Shown one piece after another: positions 37,317 to 46,272 of a stretch of DNA of 64,000 nucleotides. The DNA lies in NCBI RefSeq assembly GCF_014199205.1, contig NZ_JACIJD010000013.1, forward strand, positions 62,001 through 126,000. Reading direction: 5' to 3'. The position numbers and the translations under genes are program-made. How positions within the stretch are numbered: position 1 is the first letter of the stretch; the number at the start of each line of letters is the position of its first letter. The DNA is from Muricoccus pecuniae. GTDB taxonomy: Bacteria > Pseudomonadota > Alphaproteobacteria > Acetobacterales > Acetobacteraceae. A model generated the notes under the pieces. It saw only the letters and a list, made by a program, of their open reading frames with translations, did no database searches and was not told the DNA's origin.

Positions 37317-37973
37317 AATCCTGAACAGCTAGGGGCGGGACGGCGGCGGCGTGAGGTCCGTCGCCGTCCCGCGCTGGCCCGTGCGAGGCGTGGAGCGCGG
37401 GATGGTGCCCGGCGCACCCTGCGCCTCACGGCGCGGAGAAAGGGCCGCCACCCCGGCCGAGGGTCGGCCGGGCCGTGGCGCAGCCCGGAGAGCCGGCAGG
37501 GACCGCTCCTGCCTGCAGCACGCTTCCTCCGATACGCGCGTGAGGGCGAGCAGCGCGCATGCTCGCATCCGAAAGATTGAGATCCTGTAACGATTCTCCC
37601 GAAAGGAGTTCGGGGTGTCCGGCCCATGGCCCCGGGGACATGGCGAAGCCGTAACCTCGCTCGACCGGTCTGAGGTTCCCTGTCACCAAGAACGGTTCGC
37701 CTGGAACAGGACCTCTGCGTCCGCCCTGAGCTTGCGGCGAAAGAAAGGCGGCGAGCGGCACCGGAGCGTAGGACATCCGGGCTTTTCGCACCTGCACAAC
37801 CAGTGATTGTCAGAATGTGAAACGAGGTGCGTTTTGTAGAGTAAAACAGGCATGCAGTCCTATAAAAGGGCTTCGTGCTCTCCAAAAGCTCACATCATTC
37901 CGGCATCACAAAAAGTTGACGCAACCTGAAGTTGAGGGTTAAGCCTTGCTCACGTTTTCGTGAGGAGGTCAGG
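37317..37973 (+). promoter_or_regulatory. Structured 657-base leader upstream of the RTX glycosidase
   Basis: No gene is convincing here. The first part (37450-37615) holds three perfect short hairpins: ggccga/tcggcc at 37455-37469, ggcagg/cctgcc at 37495-37513 and cccgaa/ttcggg at 37598-37614. These may include the urease-operon terminator or a small RNA. The second part (37800-37970) is strikingly AT-rich for this genome, with TATAAA at 37861-37866, and probably carries the promoter of the RTX gene. No good -35 element was found at standard spacing. Confidence 0.45.
37949..37968 (+). promoter_or_regulatory. Hairpin overlapping the ribosome-binding site of the RTX gene
   Basis: ctcacg-tttt-cgtgag (37949-37964) is a perfect 6-bp stem with a 4-base loop. 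The strong Shine-Dalgarno gaggagg (37962-37968) begins inside its 3' arm, five bases before the ATG at 37974, so pairing would partly hide the ribosome site. Confidence 0.6.
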
Positions 37974-40823
37974 ATGACCATCAAGGGCGTCTACGTCGGC
38001 AACTCCACGACCGAGCTTCAGCAGTTCGAGAATTGGCTCGGCGCTGAGGTCGATGCGGTTCACGGCGTGGTCGGTTTCGCGAACTGGACCGATTTCACCA
38101 ACAGCGCGAAATGGATGGTGAATACGCTCTGGAAGGGCATCAACGAGGAGATCCTCTGGTCCGTCCCGATCATCGTGAACGATGGCAGCTCGTCCCTCGC
38201 CAAGGCCGCGACCGGCGCCTATGACGGCTACTACAGGCAGGTCGCCCAGACCCTTCTCGCCGGGCGCGCCGGCGACAGCGACCCCATCTACGTCCGCACG
38301 GGCTGGGAAGCGAACGGCGACTGGTTCTTCTGGAACGCCATCGGCAAGGAGGCCGCCTTCAAGGGCGCGTTCCAGCACTTCGCCGACGCGTTCCACGGCG
38401 TCTCCAACCGGTTCAAGATCGAGTGGAACATCAACTACGCCGAGGGCGGGATCGACCCGGCGACGATCTATCCCGGCGACAAGTACGTCGACGTCATCGG
38501 CATGGACTTCTACTGGGTCCTGGAACACCAGGGCACCGACCCCACGACCGCCTGGAACAAGATCCAGAACGCCAAGTACGGGCTGAACTGGCTCGAGAAC
38601 TTCGCCAAGGCCCATGGCAAGCCCACCGCCTATTCCGAGTGGGGCATCGAGTCGAACAACGCCGGCCCCTATCTCGCGAAGGCCAAGGCCTGGTTCGACA
38701 GCCACAACGTCGCCTACCAGAGCTACTGGGACTACACGATGGGCGGGGACGTGATCGCCCTCTCGGACGGGACGCTCCCGGCCTCCGGCGGGGCCTTCAA
38801 GCAACTCTTCGGGGCCGGCAGCACGACGACCCCGCCTGTCATCCCCCCGACCGAGCCGACGACCGGCACGACACCCCCGGGCGTGATCGCCGGGACCTCC
38901 GGCAAGGAGGCGCTGAACGGTACCTCGGGTGCCGACACCCTCCGGGGCAGCGGCGGCGACACGCTCTCGGGTGGTGCGGGCGACGACACCTATGAGGTGA
39001 ACTCGCTGGCCGACATCGTGGTCGAGGCCTCGGGCAACGGCACCGACACCGTCACGACATGGATCGACGGCTACGTCCTGCCCGACAATGTCGAGAACCT
39101 CGTCCTCACCGGCACGGGCTGGAACACGGCCAGCGGCAACGGGCTCGCCAACAGCCTGACCGGCAACGACTCCGCCAACATCCTCAACGGTCGCGGCGGC
39201 AATGACCTGCTGACGGGTGGCGGCGGCAACGACACCTTCGTCATCGCCCGCGGCGAGGGCAACGACACGATCACCGACTTCAGGGCCGGGGTCGGGGCGG
39301 GCGACGTGCTGAAGCTCGACGGCTTCTCCTTTGCCGACTTCGCCGCCCTCAAGGCCGCCGCCACCCAGTCCGGCGCCGACCTCGTCATCAGGCTCGCCAG
39401 CGACCAGACCCTGACGCTCCGCGGCGTCCAGCTCTCCTCGCTCGCCAGCGACGATGTCAGCCTCGTCAACATCAAGGCCGCCGCCCCCACGCCCGTGGTG
39501 CCTCCCACGACCCCCACGGATTCGGGCAGTCCGGCCCTGGGCGGGGCGACGACGAACACGATCCGCGGCACCTCGGCCAGGGAGGCGCTGAACGGCACCT
39601 CGGGCAACGACCTGCTCCTCGGCTCGGGCGGCGACACGCTCTCGGGCGGTGCGGGCGACGACACCTATGAGGTGAACTCGCTGGCCGACATCGTGGTCGA
39701 GACCTCGGGCAACGGCATCGACACCGTCACGACCTGGATCGACGGCTACGTCCTGCCCGACAATGTCGAGAACCTCGTCCTCACCGGCACGGGCTGGAAC
39801 ACGGCCAGCGGCAACGCGCTCGCCAACAGCCTGACCGGCAACGACTCCGCCAACATCCTCAACGGTCGCGGCGGCAACGACCTGCTCACGGGCGGCGGCG
39901 GCAACGACACCTTCGTCATCGCCGGCGGCGAGGGCAACGACACGATCACCGACTTCAGGGCCGGGGTCGGGGCGGGCGACGTGCTGAGGCTCGACGGCTT
40001 CTCCTTCGCCGACTTCGCCGCCCTCAAGGCCGCCGCCACCCAGTCCGGCGCCGACCTCGTCATCAGGCTCGCCAGCGACCAGACCCTGACGCTCCGCGGC
40101 GTCCAGCTCTCATCGCTCGCCAGCGACGATGTCAGCCTCGTCAACATCAAGGCCGCCGCCCCCACGCCCGTGGTGACGGCACCCGTGGCGACGACACCGA
40201 CGACGACGGGCGGGACCGCCGCGGCCAGCGTGGCGACCACGAACAACATCTGGGGCGGCACGGGGACCGACACCCTCCACGGCACGGATGCGAACGACCG
40301 CATCGCCTCGGTCGGCGGGAGCGACCGGATGAGCGGCGGCAAGGGCAACGACACCTATGTCATCTACTCCGGCACGGAGCAGGTGATCGAGAAGGCGGGG
40401 GAGGGGGTCGACACGGTCGAGACCTGGATCGGCAAGTATGCCCTGGCCGCCAATGTCGAGAACCTTGTCATCATCGGCACGAGCTGGACGCAGGGCACCG
40501 GCAACGACCTGGCCAACACCATCGTCGGCAATTCGAGCCCGAACGTACTGGACGGGCGCGGCGGCAACGACCTGCTCACGGGTGGCCGGGGCAACGACAC
40601 CTTCGTCATCGGCAAGGGCCTGGGGATGGACACGATCACCGACTTCCGCCCCCATGCCTGGGGCGGCGAGGCGGACACGATCCAGCTCACGGGCTTCGGC
40701 TCGGGCGCGAGGCTGTCCAATGCCGGGAGCCTGTTCAGCGTCACCGCCTCGGACGGCTCGGTCACGCAGTTCACCCTGAACGGGGTGACCTCGCTGGGCA
40801 GCAACGACCTCGTCTGGGCCTGA
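37974..40823 (+). CDS. Secreted GH26-like glycosidase with RTX calcium-binding repeats
   Basis: This is a 949-residue protein. Residues 1-285 resemble glycoside hydrolase family 26 (beta-mannanase/lichenase-type): an acid/base Glu112 in RTGWEANGDWFFW, the strand YVDVIGMDFYW and a nucleophile Glu222 in YSEWG. A Thr/Pro linker follows, then three RTX blocks (GGAGDDTYEV, GRGGNDLLTGGGGNDTFVI) and a C-terminal export region. It has no N-terminal signal peptide, so export by a type I system is expected, though none is in the window. Blocks 1 and 2 are a 675-bp tandem duplication. The ATG at 37974 is preceded by gaggagg, which decides against the upstream start at 37932. Confidence 0.85.
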   Translation: MTIKGVYVGNSTTELQQFENWLGAEVDAVHGVVGFANWTDFTNSAKWMVNTLWKGINEEILWSVPIIVNDGSSSLAKAATGAYDGYYRQVAQTLLAGRAGDSDPIYVRTGWEANGDWFFWNAIGKEAAFKGAFQHFADAFHGVSNRFKIEWNINYAEGGIDPATIYPGDKYVDVIGMDFYWVLEHQGTDPTTAWNKIQNAKYGLNWLENFAKAHGKPTAYSEWGIESNNAGPYLAKAKAWFDSHNVAYQSYWDYTMGGDVIALSDGTLPASGGAFKQLFGAGSTTTPPVIPPTEPTTGTTPPGVIAGTSGKEALNGTSGADTLRGSGGDTLSGGAGDDTYEVNSLADIVVEASGNGTDTVTTWIDGYVLPDNVENLVLTGTGWNTASGNGLANSLTGNDSANILNGRGGNDLLTGGGGNDTFVIARGEGNDTITDFRAGVGAGDVLKLDGFSFADFAALKAAATQSGADLVIRLASDQTLTLRGVQLSSLASDDVSLVNIKAAAPTPVVPPTTPTDSGSPALGGATTNTIRGTSAREALNGTSGNDLLLGSGGDTLSGGAGDDTYEVNSLADIVVETSGNGIDTVTTWIDGYVLPDNVENLVLTGTGWNTASGNALANSLTGNDSANILNGRGGNDLLTGGGGNDTFVIAGGEGNDTITDFRAGVGAGDVLRLDGFSFADFAALKAAATQSGADLVIRLASDQTLTLRGVQLSSLASDDVSLVNIKAAAPTPVVTAPVATTPTTTGGTAAASVATTNNIWGGTGTDTLHGTDANDRIASVGGSDRMSGGKGNDTYVIYSGTEQVIEKAGEGVDTVETWIGKYALAANVENLVIIGTSWTQGTGNDLANTIVGNSSPNVLDGRGGNDLLTGGRGNDTFVIGKGLGMDTITDFRPHAWGGEADTIQLTGFGSGARLSNAGSLFSVTASDGSVTQFTLNGVTSLGSNDLVWA
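38901..40175 (+). repeat. Near-identical 675-bp tandem duplication inside the RTX gene
   Basis: The segment from about 38901 to 39500 recurs at about 39576 to 40175 with a constant offset of 675 bp (225 codons). Long stretches are identical even at synonymous positions and only scattered substitutions occur, so the duplication is recent or kept uniform by gene conversion. Each unit encodes a complete RTX block plus a beta-rich spacer and Thr/Pro linker. A third, diverged block follows. Confidence 0.93.
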
Positions 40824-40849
40824 CCCGGCGCCCGCGAAGGGCCGGACTG

Positions 40850-40880
40850 CCGAGGCGCCCTCCGGGGCGCCTCGGTGCAT
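40850..40880. terminator. Terminator between convergent RTX and A-T-TE genes
   Basis: A perfect 11-bp stem (40850-40860 with 40865-40875) and tccg loop is followed rightward by tgcattt. It lies midway between the two convergent stops and probably serves both. Confidence 0.75.
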
Positions 40881-40892
40881 TTCGGAAGGCGG

Positions 40893-43800
40893 CTAGCCGA
40901 GAACGCCGTCCACCTCGCGCGCGAGGGCGTGGACATGCGGTTCGGTGATGATGCTCAGATGGTCGCCCGGCACGACCCGCACCTCGATCCCGCCCCTGGC
41001 CGCCTTGCGCCAGGCCGGCTCGGAATCGAAGGCCTCGCGGCTCGCGGCCCGGATGAAGACCAGCTTGCCGGCGTAGCGGCCGGGCTTGTAGCCCCGGATG
41101 GCCGTCAGGATAGCGCCGCGCACCCGGCGCAGCTCGGGCGGCAGATGCGCCTCGTGCATCACGCCGCCCACCAGGTCCGGGCGCTTGGGCGGCAGGCCGA
41201 AGCGCGCGCGCAGGCGATCCAGCACCACTGTCGCCTTGCCCTTCACATGGTTCAGCCTCTGCCCCGGCTCCGCCCGGAACACGGCCTGCATGTCGCGGAT
41301 CGGGCGCATGGCACGGTAGCGCAGGGACTGGTTCAGGGGCAGGAAGCGGGCGTGGATGCCGCTGTCGATGAGGATGAGGTTCTCTACCTTCTCCCCGGCC
41401 TCCGAGAGTTGCCGCGCGATCTCGAAGGCGACCAGCCCGCCGAAGGAGTAGCCGCCGAGGCTGTAGGGCCCGTGCGGCTGCACCCCGCGGATGAGCGCGG
41501 CATAGTCCCGCGCCATCTCCACCACGCAGGCCTGCGGGTCCTTCCCCGCCTCCAGCCCGCGCGCCTGGATGCCGTAGATCGGCCGCGGCGTGCGGAGCGC
41601 GCGCCGGAGCGGCCACAGCTCCAGCACCGTGCCGGCCATGCTGTGGACGAGGAAGAGGGGATGGCCCTCCCGCCCCGGGCGCATCAACGCGATCTGGCCG
41701 GGATTCGGGCCCTCCTCCGCCTCCAGCGCCTCCGCGAGCTGGCGGAGGCGGGGCGCGCGCAGCAGGAGGCCGATCGGCAGGTCGCGCCCGGTCATCTCGC
41801 GGAGGTCGGCGAAGAGGCGGGCGGCCATGAGCGAGCTGCCGCCCAGCTCGAAGAAATCGTCCTCCGGCTCGATCGTCTCGAGGCCGAAGAGCTCCTCCCA
41901 GAGACGGCGGATCCGCTCCTCCATCGTCGCGGCGGGCGGGGCCGGCTCGCGGCGCGGGGTGGGGCGGGGCGCGAAGAGGTGCGGGTTCTCCCGCAGCTCG
42001 TCGAGGCTCGCGGGATTCGCCAGGGCGCGGATGTTGCGGACGGGGCGGGCGTTCACGACGTCCGTCACCGAGGCTTCCGACTGCTTCCCGCTATGCGTCA
42101 CCGGCAGCGCGCCGACCGCGACGATGACCTCCGGCACATGCGCCGGGGAGGCCTGAAGCGCGAGCTCCCGCCGGATGCGGCCCATCAGGGCGGAGGTGAG
42201 CGACACCCCTTCCGCCAGGACGAGGAGCAGCACCATCCGGGCCTCGGGCGACCAGGGACCGGGCCCCTGCTCGACGGCCATCGCGCCGCGGATCTCCGGC
42301 CAGGCGGAGAGGATCCGGTAGATCTCCGCCGGCCCCACGCGGATGCCGCGGATGTTGAGCACGCCGTCGGAGCGCCCGTGCAGGCGCACGCCGCCGCCGG
42401 GGGTGATGGAGATCAGGTCCCCCTGGGTCCAGCGCCCGGGATGTTGCGAGAAATAGGCCTGGTGGAAGCGCGCGCCGTCGGGATCGTCGAGGAAGCCGAG
42501 GGGGCGGGAGGGGAAGGGATTGGCGCAGACCAGCTCCCCGATCGGGCTGCCGGCCGAGGCGCCCTCGGCGCGCACGTCCATGCCGAGGCTCCGGCACTGG
42601 GCCTCCCCCGCGCGCACGGGCAGCAGGGGTGAGCCGAGGACGAAGCAGCCGAGGATGTCCGTGCCGCCGGAGATGGACTGCACCGGCACCTTGCGGACAT
42701 GGCTCCAGATCCAGGCATAGGCGTCCTCGTAGAGGATCGAGCCGGTGGAGAGGATCGAGCGCAGGGCCGAGAGGTCGAAGTCGCTGGCCGGCACGAGGTC
42801 GGAGCCGGCGCAGAGGCGCAGATAGGGCGGGCTGGTGCCGAAGACCGTCACCGCCTCCCGCGCGACGATCTCCCAGAGCGTGCCCGCGCCCTCGATCGGC
42901 CCGTCATAGAGGACGATCCGGGTGCCAGAGGCGAGGGCGGCGATCTGCCAGTTCCACATCATCCAGGAGGGGGAGGTGTGGAAGAACAGCGTGTCACCCG
43001 GCAGCAGGTCGCAGTGCAGCCGGTGCTCCTTCACCTGCTCCAGCAGCACGCCGCCGGTGCCGTGGACGATGCATTTCGGCCGCCCCGTCGTGCCCGAGGT
43101 GAACATGACGAAGAGCGGGTGGTTGAAGGGAAGGCGCGGCCATTCCACCTGGGGCAGGCGCGGCCCGGCCAGGAGCTCGCCGAGCCCGTGCACGGGGATG
43201 GGAAGGCCCGGCAGCTCCGCCACGCCGTCCAGGGCGATGACGGCGCGCAGGTCCGGCAGGGCGGCGGCGATGGCGGCAACGCGCGCGGCCAGGGGCTCGC
43301 CCGTGTCGAAGTCCCGCGGGGCGAGATGGGCGAAGAGGAAGCGGGGGCGGATCTGGGCGAAGCGCTCGGCCACGGCCTCGGCGCCCATCTCCGGGCCGGC
43401 GGCCGAGAAGGTGGCGCCCAGCGCCGTGGCGGCCAGGGCGACGACCAGGGTGTCGGAGCCGTTGCGGGCCACGGCCGCCACGCGATCCCCTGCGCCGAGC
43501 CCCATGGCGCGCAGGGCGCCCGCGACGTGCTCGACCCTCTCGCGCAACCCGGCGCGGGTGAGGCGGACGGTCTCAACCCCGGCGCGCACGGAAACCACGG
43601 CCACGTCCTCGGGATCGAAGGCCGGGGAGAGCAGGTTGTCCGCGAAGTTCGTCCGCACCTCCGGGAAGAAGCGCGCGCTCTCGATCTCGTCCCCGAGGCA
43701 GGCCGGCTCGGCCTCTCCGTCCCAGCGCAGCCCGGACCAGTCCAGGAAGCCGCGCCAGAAGCTCCGGAAGTCCCGCACGGACCAGGCATGGAAGTCCGCC

Positions 43801-43961
43801 TGCTCGATGAAGTTCTCGCCGGTGCGGCGATGCATCTCCTCCATGAAGCGGCGAAGCTGCGACCAGCGCGCCGCCTCCCGCGCTTCATGGAGCATGAGCG
43901 GCGATTGTTGCAGGAGGGGCAGGTCGGCCAGCGAACTTCTTGTGCCTGTTGCCTGGTCCAT
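40893..43961 (-). CDS. Acetoacetyl-CoA-synthetase-like adenylation / carrier / thioesterase protein (A-T-TE)
   Basis: This is a 1022-residue single-module NRPS-like protein. Residues 1-110 match the acetoacetyl-CoA synthetase N-terminus. The AMP-binding domain (to about 630) contains FTSGTTGRPKCIVHGTGG near residue 285, RSDGVLNIRGIRVGP and VTHSGKQSE with the catalytic Lys. A carrier domain (about 680-750) has FFELGGSSL, with Ser710 the predicted phosphopantetheine site. The thioesterase (about 765-1020) has LVHSMAGTVLELWPL and GGYSFGG with nucleophile Ser839. There is no condensation or ketosynthase domain. It would activate a keto- or hydroxy-acid, load it on the carrier and release or transfer it. 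The start is the ATG at 43961, after aggacc. A phosphopantetheinyl transferase gene is divergent. Confidence 0.88.
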   Translation of the reverse strand: MDQATGTRSSLADLPLLQQSPLMLHEAREAARWSQLRRFMEEMHRRTGENFIEQADFHAWSVRDFRSFWRGFLDWSGLRWDGEAEPACLGDEIESARFFPEVRTNFADNLLSPAFDPEDVAVVSVRAGVETVRLTRAGLRERVEHVAGALRAMGLGAGDRVAAVARNGSDTLVVALAATALGATFSAAGPEMGAEAVAERFAQIRPRFLFAHLAPRDFDTGEPLAARVAAIAAALPDLRAVIALDGVAELPGLPIPVHGLGELLAGPRLPQVEWPRLPFNHPLFVMFTSGTTGRPKCIVHGTGGVLLEQVKEHRLHCDLLPGDTLFFHTSPSWMMWNWQIAALASGTRIVLYDGPIEGAGTLWEIVAREAVTVFGTSPPYLRLCAGSDLVPASDFDLSALRSILSTGSILYEDAYAWIWSHVRKVPVQSISGGTDILGCFVLGSPLLPVRAGEAQCRSLGMDVRAEGASAGSPIGELVCANPFPSRPLGFLDDPDGARFHQAYFSQHPGRWTQGDLISITPGGGVRLHGRSDGVLNIRGIRVGPAEIYRILSAWPEIRGAMAVEQGPGPWSPEARMVLLLVLAEGVSLTSALMGRIRRELALQASPAHVPEVIVAVGALPVTHSGKQSEASVTDVVNARPVRNIRALANPASLDELRENPHLFAPRPTPRREPAPPAATMEERIRRLWEELFGLETIEPEDDFFELGGSSLMAARLFADLREMTGRDLPIGLLLRAPRLRQLAEALEAEEGPNPGQIALMRPGREGHPLFLVHSMAGTVLELWPLRRALRTPRPIYGIQARGLEAGKDPQACVVEMARDYAALIRGVQPHGPYSLGGYSFGGLVAFEIARQLSEAGEKVENLILIDSGIHARFLPLNQSLRYRAMRPIRDMQAVFRAEPGQRLNHVKGKATVVLDRLRARFGLPPKRPDLVGGVMHEAHLPPELRRVRGAILTAIRGYKPGRYAGKLVFIRAASREAFDSEPAWRKAARGGIEVRVVPGDHLSIITEPHVHALAREVDGVLG

Positions 43962-44109
43962 GGAGCTGTAGGGTCCTTTCCGAATGGAAAAAGAGCAGCA
44001 CCGATCCACCGCACGAAGGCGACGAAGCCGTCTTGGCCCACCGATCTGTCGTGATTGGTTAGTTGTTTCTCGCCAGGACCAGAGACGGGCCCAGGCATTC
44101 AATGTGGCG

Positions 44110-44126
44110 AAAACCCCTCAGGTTTT
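44110..44126. promoter_or_regulatory. Small hairpin in the divergent promoter region
   Basis: aaaacc-cctca-ggtttt is a perfect 6-bp inverted repeat in the AT-rich 190-base gap between the A-T-TE gene and the phosphopantetheinyl transferase gene. It could be an operator serving both. Confidence 0.35.
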
Positions 44127-44151
44127 CTCCTAAAAATGACGTGAAGCGGTT

Positions 44152-44895
44152 TTGGACAGATTTTTGATACGTTTCGATCCGCAGGCCCAAGGGTTTCACA
44201 TGCGAGAGCCGCACGCTTCCCCGCCCATCGACGTCGCCATTCATGTCATGAGTTCTGACGCGTTCCTTCGCACGGAATATGAACTTCTGGAAAGTGAATT
44301 GTGCGATGCGGAATTGGATCGCGCGCGACGTTTCAGGTCGGTGCGGCACAGGCAGGCCTATGTAGCCGCCCACGCCTTGCAGAGATGGCAGTTCGCCCGG
44401 CTCGGCGTCCCCGCCGGGGAGCGCGGCGCGCCGCCAGCCGATCGGCGCGCGAGCCTGACCCATGCCGACGGCCTCGTGGCCTGCGCCCTGGCCTCGGAGG
44501 GCGCGGTGGGCGTGGATGCGGAGTGGCTGGGCGGGGTGGCTGACCTATCCGCCGTCGCGCGTCACGCGCTGGCGCCGGGCGAGCAGGAGTGCCTTCGCAT
44601 TGCCGCGCCAGGGGAGGCGCGCGAGTTGTTCATACGTTTCTGGACGGCGAAGGAGGCCGTGTCCAAGGCCCTGGGGCAGGGCCTGGCGCTCCCTTTTGAG
44701 GGCATCGTCCTCGCCCAGGATCCCCTTCGCGTGACCGCCCTACCCCCCGCCTGCGGCCATCCGCACGAGTGGCACCTGGAGGACCGCCGGGTCGGCGACC
44801 ACCGGCTCGCGCTTGCCCTGAGGCGGCCGGAAGGCCGCGGCGTCGTGGTGCGTTGGGAAACGGTGACGCTGGAAAGACTCGTCCGCGGGACCTGA
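44152..44895 (+). CDS. 4'-phosphopantetheinyl transferase (Sfp/EntD type)
   Basis: This is a 247-residue enzyme (231 or 215 from internal ATGs at 44200 and 44248). It transfers the phosphopantetheine arm of CoA to a carrier-protein Ser. The metal-binding motif is VGVDAEW near residue 120, and the second motif is FWTAKEAVSKALGQGL near residue 163, both complete. An N-terminal RFRSVRHRQAYVAAHALQRW matches the Sfp-type fold. It faces the A-T-TE gene across a shared 190-base promoter region, so its main client is probably that carrier domain. The 5' end is less GC-rich than its neighbours. Confidence 0.93.
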   Translation: MDRFLIRFDPQAQGFHMREPHASPPIDVAIHVMSSDAFLRTEYELLESELCDAELDRARRFRSVRHRQAYVAAHALQRWQFARLGVPAGERGAPPADRRASLTHADGLVACALASEGAVGVDAEWLGGVADLSAVARHALAPGEQECLRIAAPGEARELFIRFWTAKEAVSKALGQGLALPFEGIVLAQDPLRVTALPPACGHPHEWHLEDRRVGDHRLALALRRPEGRGVVVRWETVTLERLVRGT

Positions 44896-44904
44896 CCGGC
44901 CCCG

Positions 44905-46272
44905 CTAGGCCCGGTGGTGGCGCAGGGCGCCCATTCCCATTCCCGTGCCCCTGGGCAGGCGATTCCCCGTGTCGTGCCCCGCCGGGACGGCCGGCTGCGG
45001 TTCCGGCTTGTGGGTCTCGGGCCAGGACACGAGGACGAGGAGCTGGAGGACGACGGAGGAGTTCACGAGATAGCCGCCCAGGAAGAGATAGGTGAACCCC
45101 AGGGGCACCCGCAGCTCCGGCCGGGCGAGCACGAAGCTCCGGGTGAAGTAGGTGAAGTAGAGGACGAAGCCCACGAGCCCGTACTCATAGGCGATCTTGC
45201 CCCAGGTCGGGTCGAAGGCGCCGTAGCTGAGCCGGTTGAAGTACTCCATGACAGTCCCGGGGCCGCGGCCGAAGAGTACCGTCCAGAGGTCCGTGATGAT
45301 GAACTGCCCGAGCACGAAGAAGATGGAGAGGAAGCGCCCGAAGGCGCTCGAATCCTGGCTGGAGAACTCGGAGACGCGGTTGGTGATGGCGGAGAGGTGC
45401 AGCGACGGTCCGAAGGCGAGCACGACCGCGAGGCCGATCAGCCCGATGACGACCAGCTCGTAGCGCTTCCGGGAGATGATGTACCAGGGCAGGAACAGGG
45501 CCAGGGTCATCATGCCCGTGCCGGAATAGCTGCACAGGATGCCGGCCGCGATCACGCCCAGGCGCAAGAGCCGCAGCCCCCGCAGCAACTCGACGATGAG
45601 GCCGATCGCGAGGAACTGGCAGAAGAAGGAGGGCTCAGCGAAGAAGTAGCCGTTGCTCTTGAGGATGGGCGAATCCCAGACGATCGGGATGATGTAGTTG
45701 AAGCCCGGCAGCAGGATCGTGGCCGGGGCGAAGTTCTCGATCGGGAAGGCGAGGCTTCGCCCGACCACGAATTGCGAGAAGAACTGCGCCAGCCCGAGCA
45801 GCGCCGCGACGAAGGCGAAGTTCGCGGTGAAGCGCAGCAGCCGCTCGAAGTCGAAGGAGCCCTTGGTGTAGCGGAAGACGAAGGCGCTCTGGATGACGAC
45901 GAGGTACATCCAGGAGGTGGTCGAGAGCCTGATGCTGTCGCTGGCCAGGAAGCTGACGATCGTCGAGGTCAGGAACATCAGGAAGAAGGTCAGCCGCCAG
46001 CCATCCACCACGAGCTTCCCGCGCAGCAGCAGGAGCACGACCGTGAGCAGGAGCATGGGCGTGCTGATGGGGATGGCGGTTTCGGTCCCGCCCGTGCCGG
46101 GGATGGCGATCTTCTGCAGCACCGTGCCGCTCAGGATAAGCAGGCAGGAGAGGCGGAAGGAGAGATTCGTGCTGTCCGTCTCGGCGATCCGGTAGCGCGG
46201 GCCGGGGAGGGCCTGCGTCCGCGACGGCGGGCCGAAGACGGAGGGGTTCCGCAAGGGGTGGGTCACTGACAT
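44905..46272 (-). CDS. O-antigen ligase/polymerase-like polytopic membrane protein
   Basis: This 455-residue protein has about ten to twelve predicted membrane helices and a large loop between late helices, the layout of the Wzy/WaaL (O-antigen ligase) superfamily. Examples of helices are FRLSCLLILSGTVLQ, LVVIGLIGLAVVLAF and FVLYFTYFTRSFVL. Short Arg/His-containing loops such as LFGRGPGTVMEYFNRLSYGAFDPTWGKIAYEYG, where such enzymes place active-site residues, support the call. It likely polymerises or ligates an exopolysaccharide. No glycosyltransferases adjoin it. It converges with the phosphopantetheinyl transferase gene. Confidence 0.75.
   Translation of the reverse strand: MSVTHPLRNPSVFGPPSRTQALPGPRYRIAETDSTNLSFRLSCLLILSGTVLQKIAIPGTGGTETAIPISTPMLLLTVVLLLLRGKLVVDGWRLTFFLMFLTSTIVSFLASDSIRLSTTSWMYLVVIQSAFVFRYTKGSFDFERLLRFTANFAFVAALLGLAQFFSQFVVGRSLAFPIENFAPATILLPGFNYIIPIVWDSPILKSNGYFFAEPSFFCQFLAIGLIVELLRGLRLLRLGVIAAGILCSYSGTGMMTLALFLPWYIISRKRYELVVIGLIGLAVVLAFGPSLHLSAITNRVSEFSSQDSSAFGRFLSIFFVLGQFIITDLWTVLFGRGPGTVMEYFNRLSYGAFDPTWGKIAYEYGLVGFVLYFTYFTRSFVLARPELRVPLGFTYLFLGGYLVNSSVVLQLLVLVSWPETHKPEPQPAVPAGHDTGNRLPRGTGMGMGALRHHRA

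Noticed and set aside
37609-37690. Words resembling tRNA-Pro ends (cggggtg at the left, aggttccctgtcacc at the right)
   Set aside because: The acceptor stem does not pair, there is no anticodon arm and no T-loop consensus. It is probably chance; at best a decayed fragment.
37166-37885. 239-codon minus-strand frame between ureJ and the RTX gene
   Set aside because: It overlaps ureJ, is Arg/Ser/Pro-rich and shows no hydrophobic core pattern. The region looks non-coding.
38901-40175. Direct repeats as a transposon or CRISPR signature
   Set aside because: The repeats are coding, in frame and contiguous, with RTX motifs. There is no transposase, spacer structure or target duplication.
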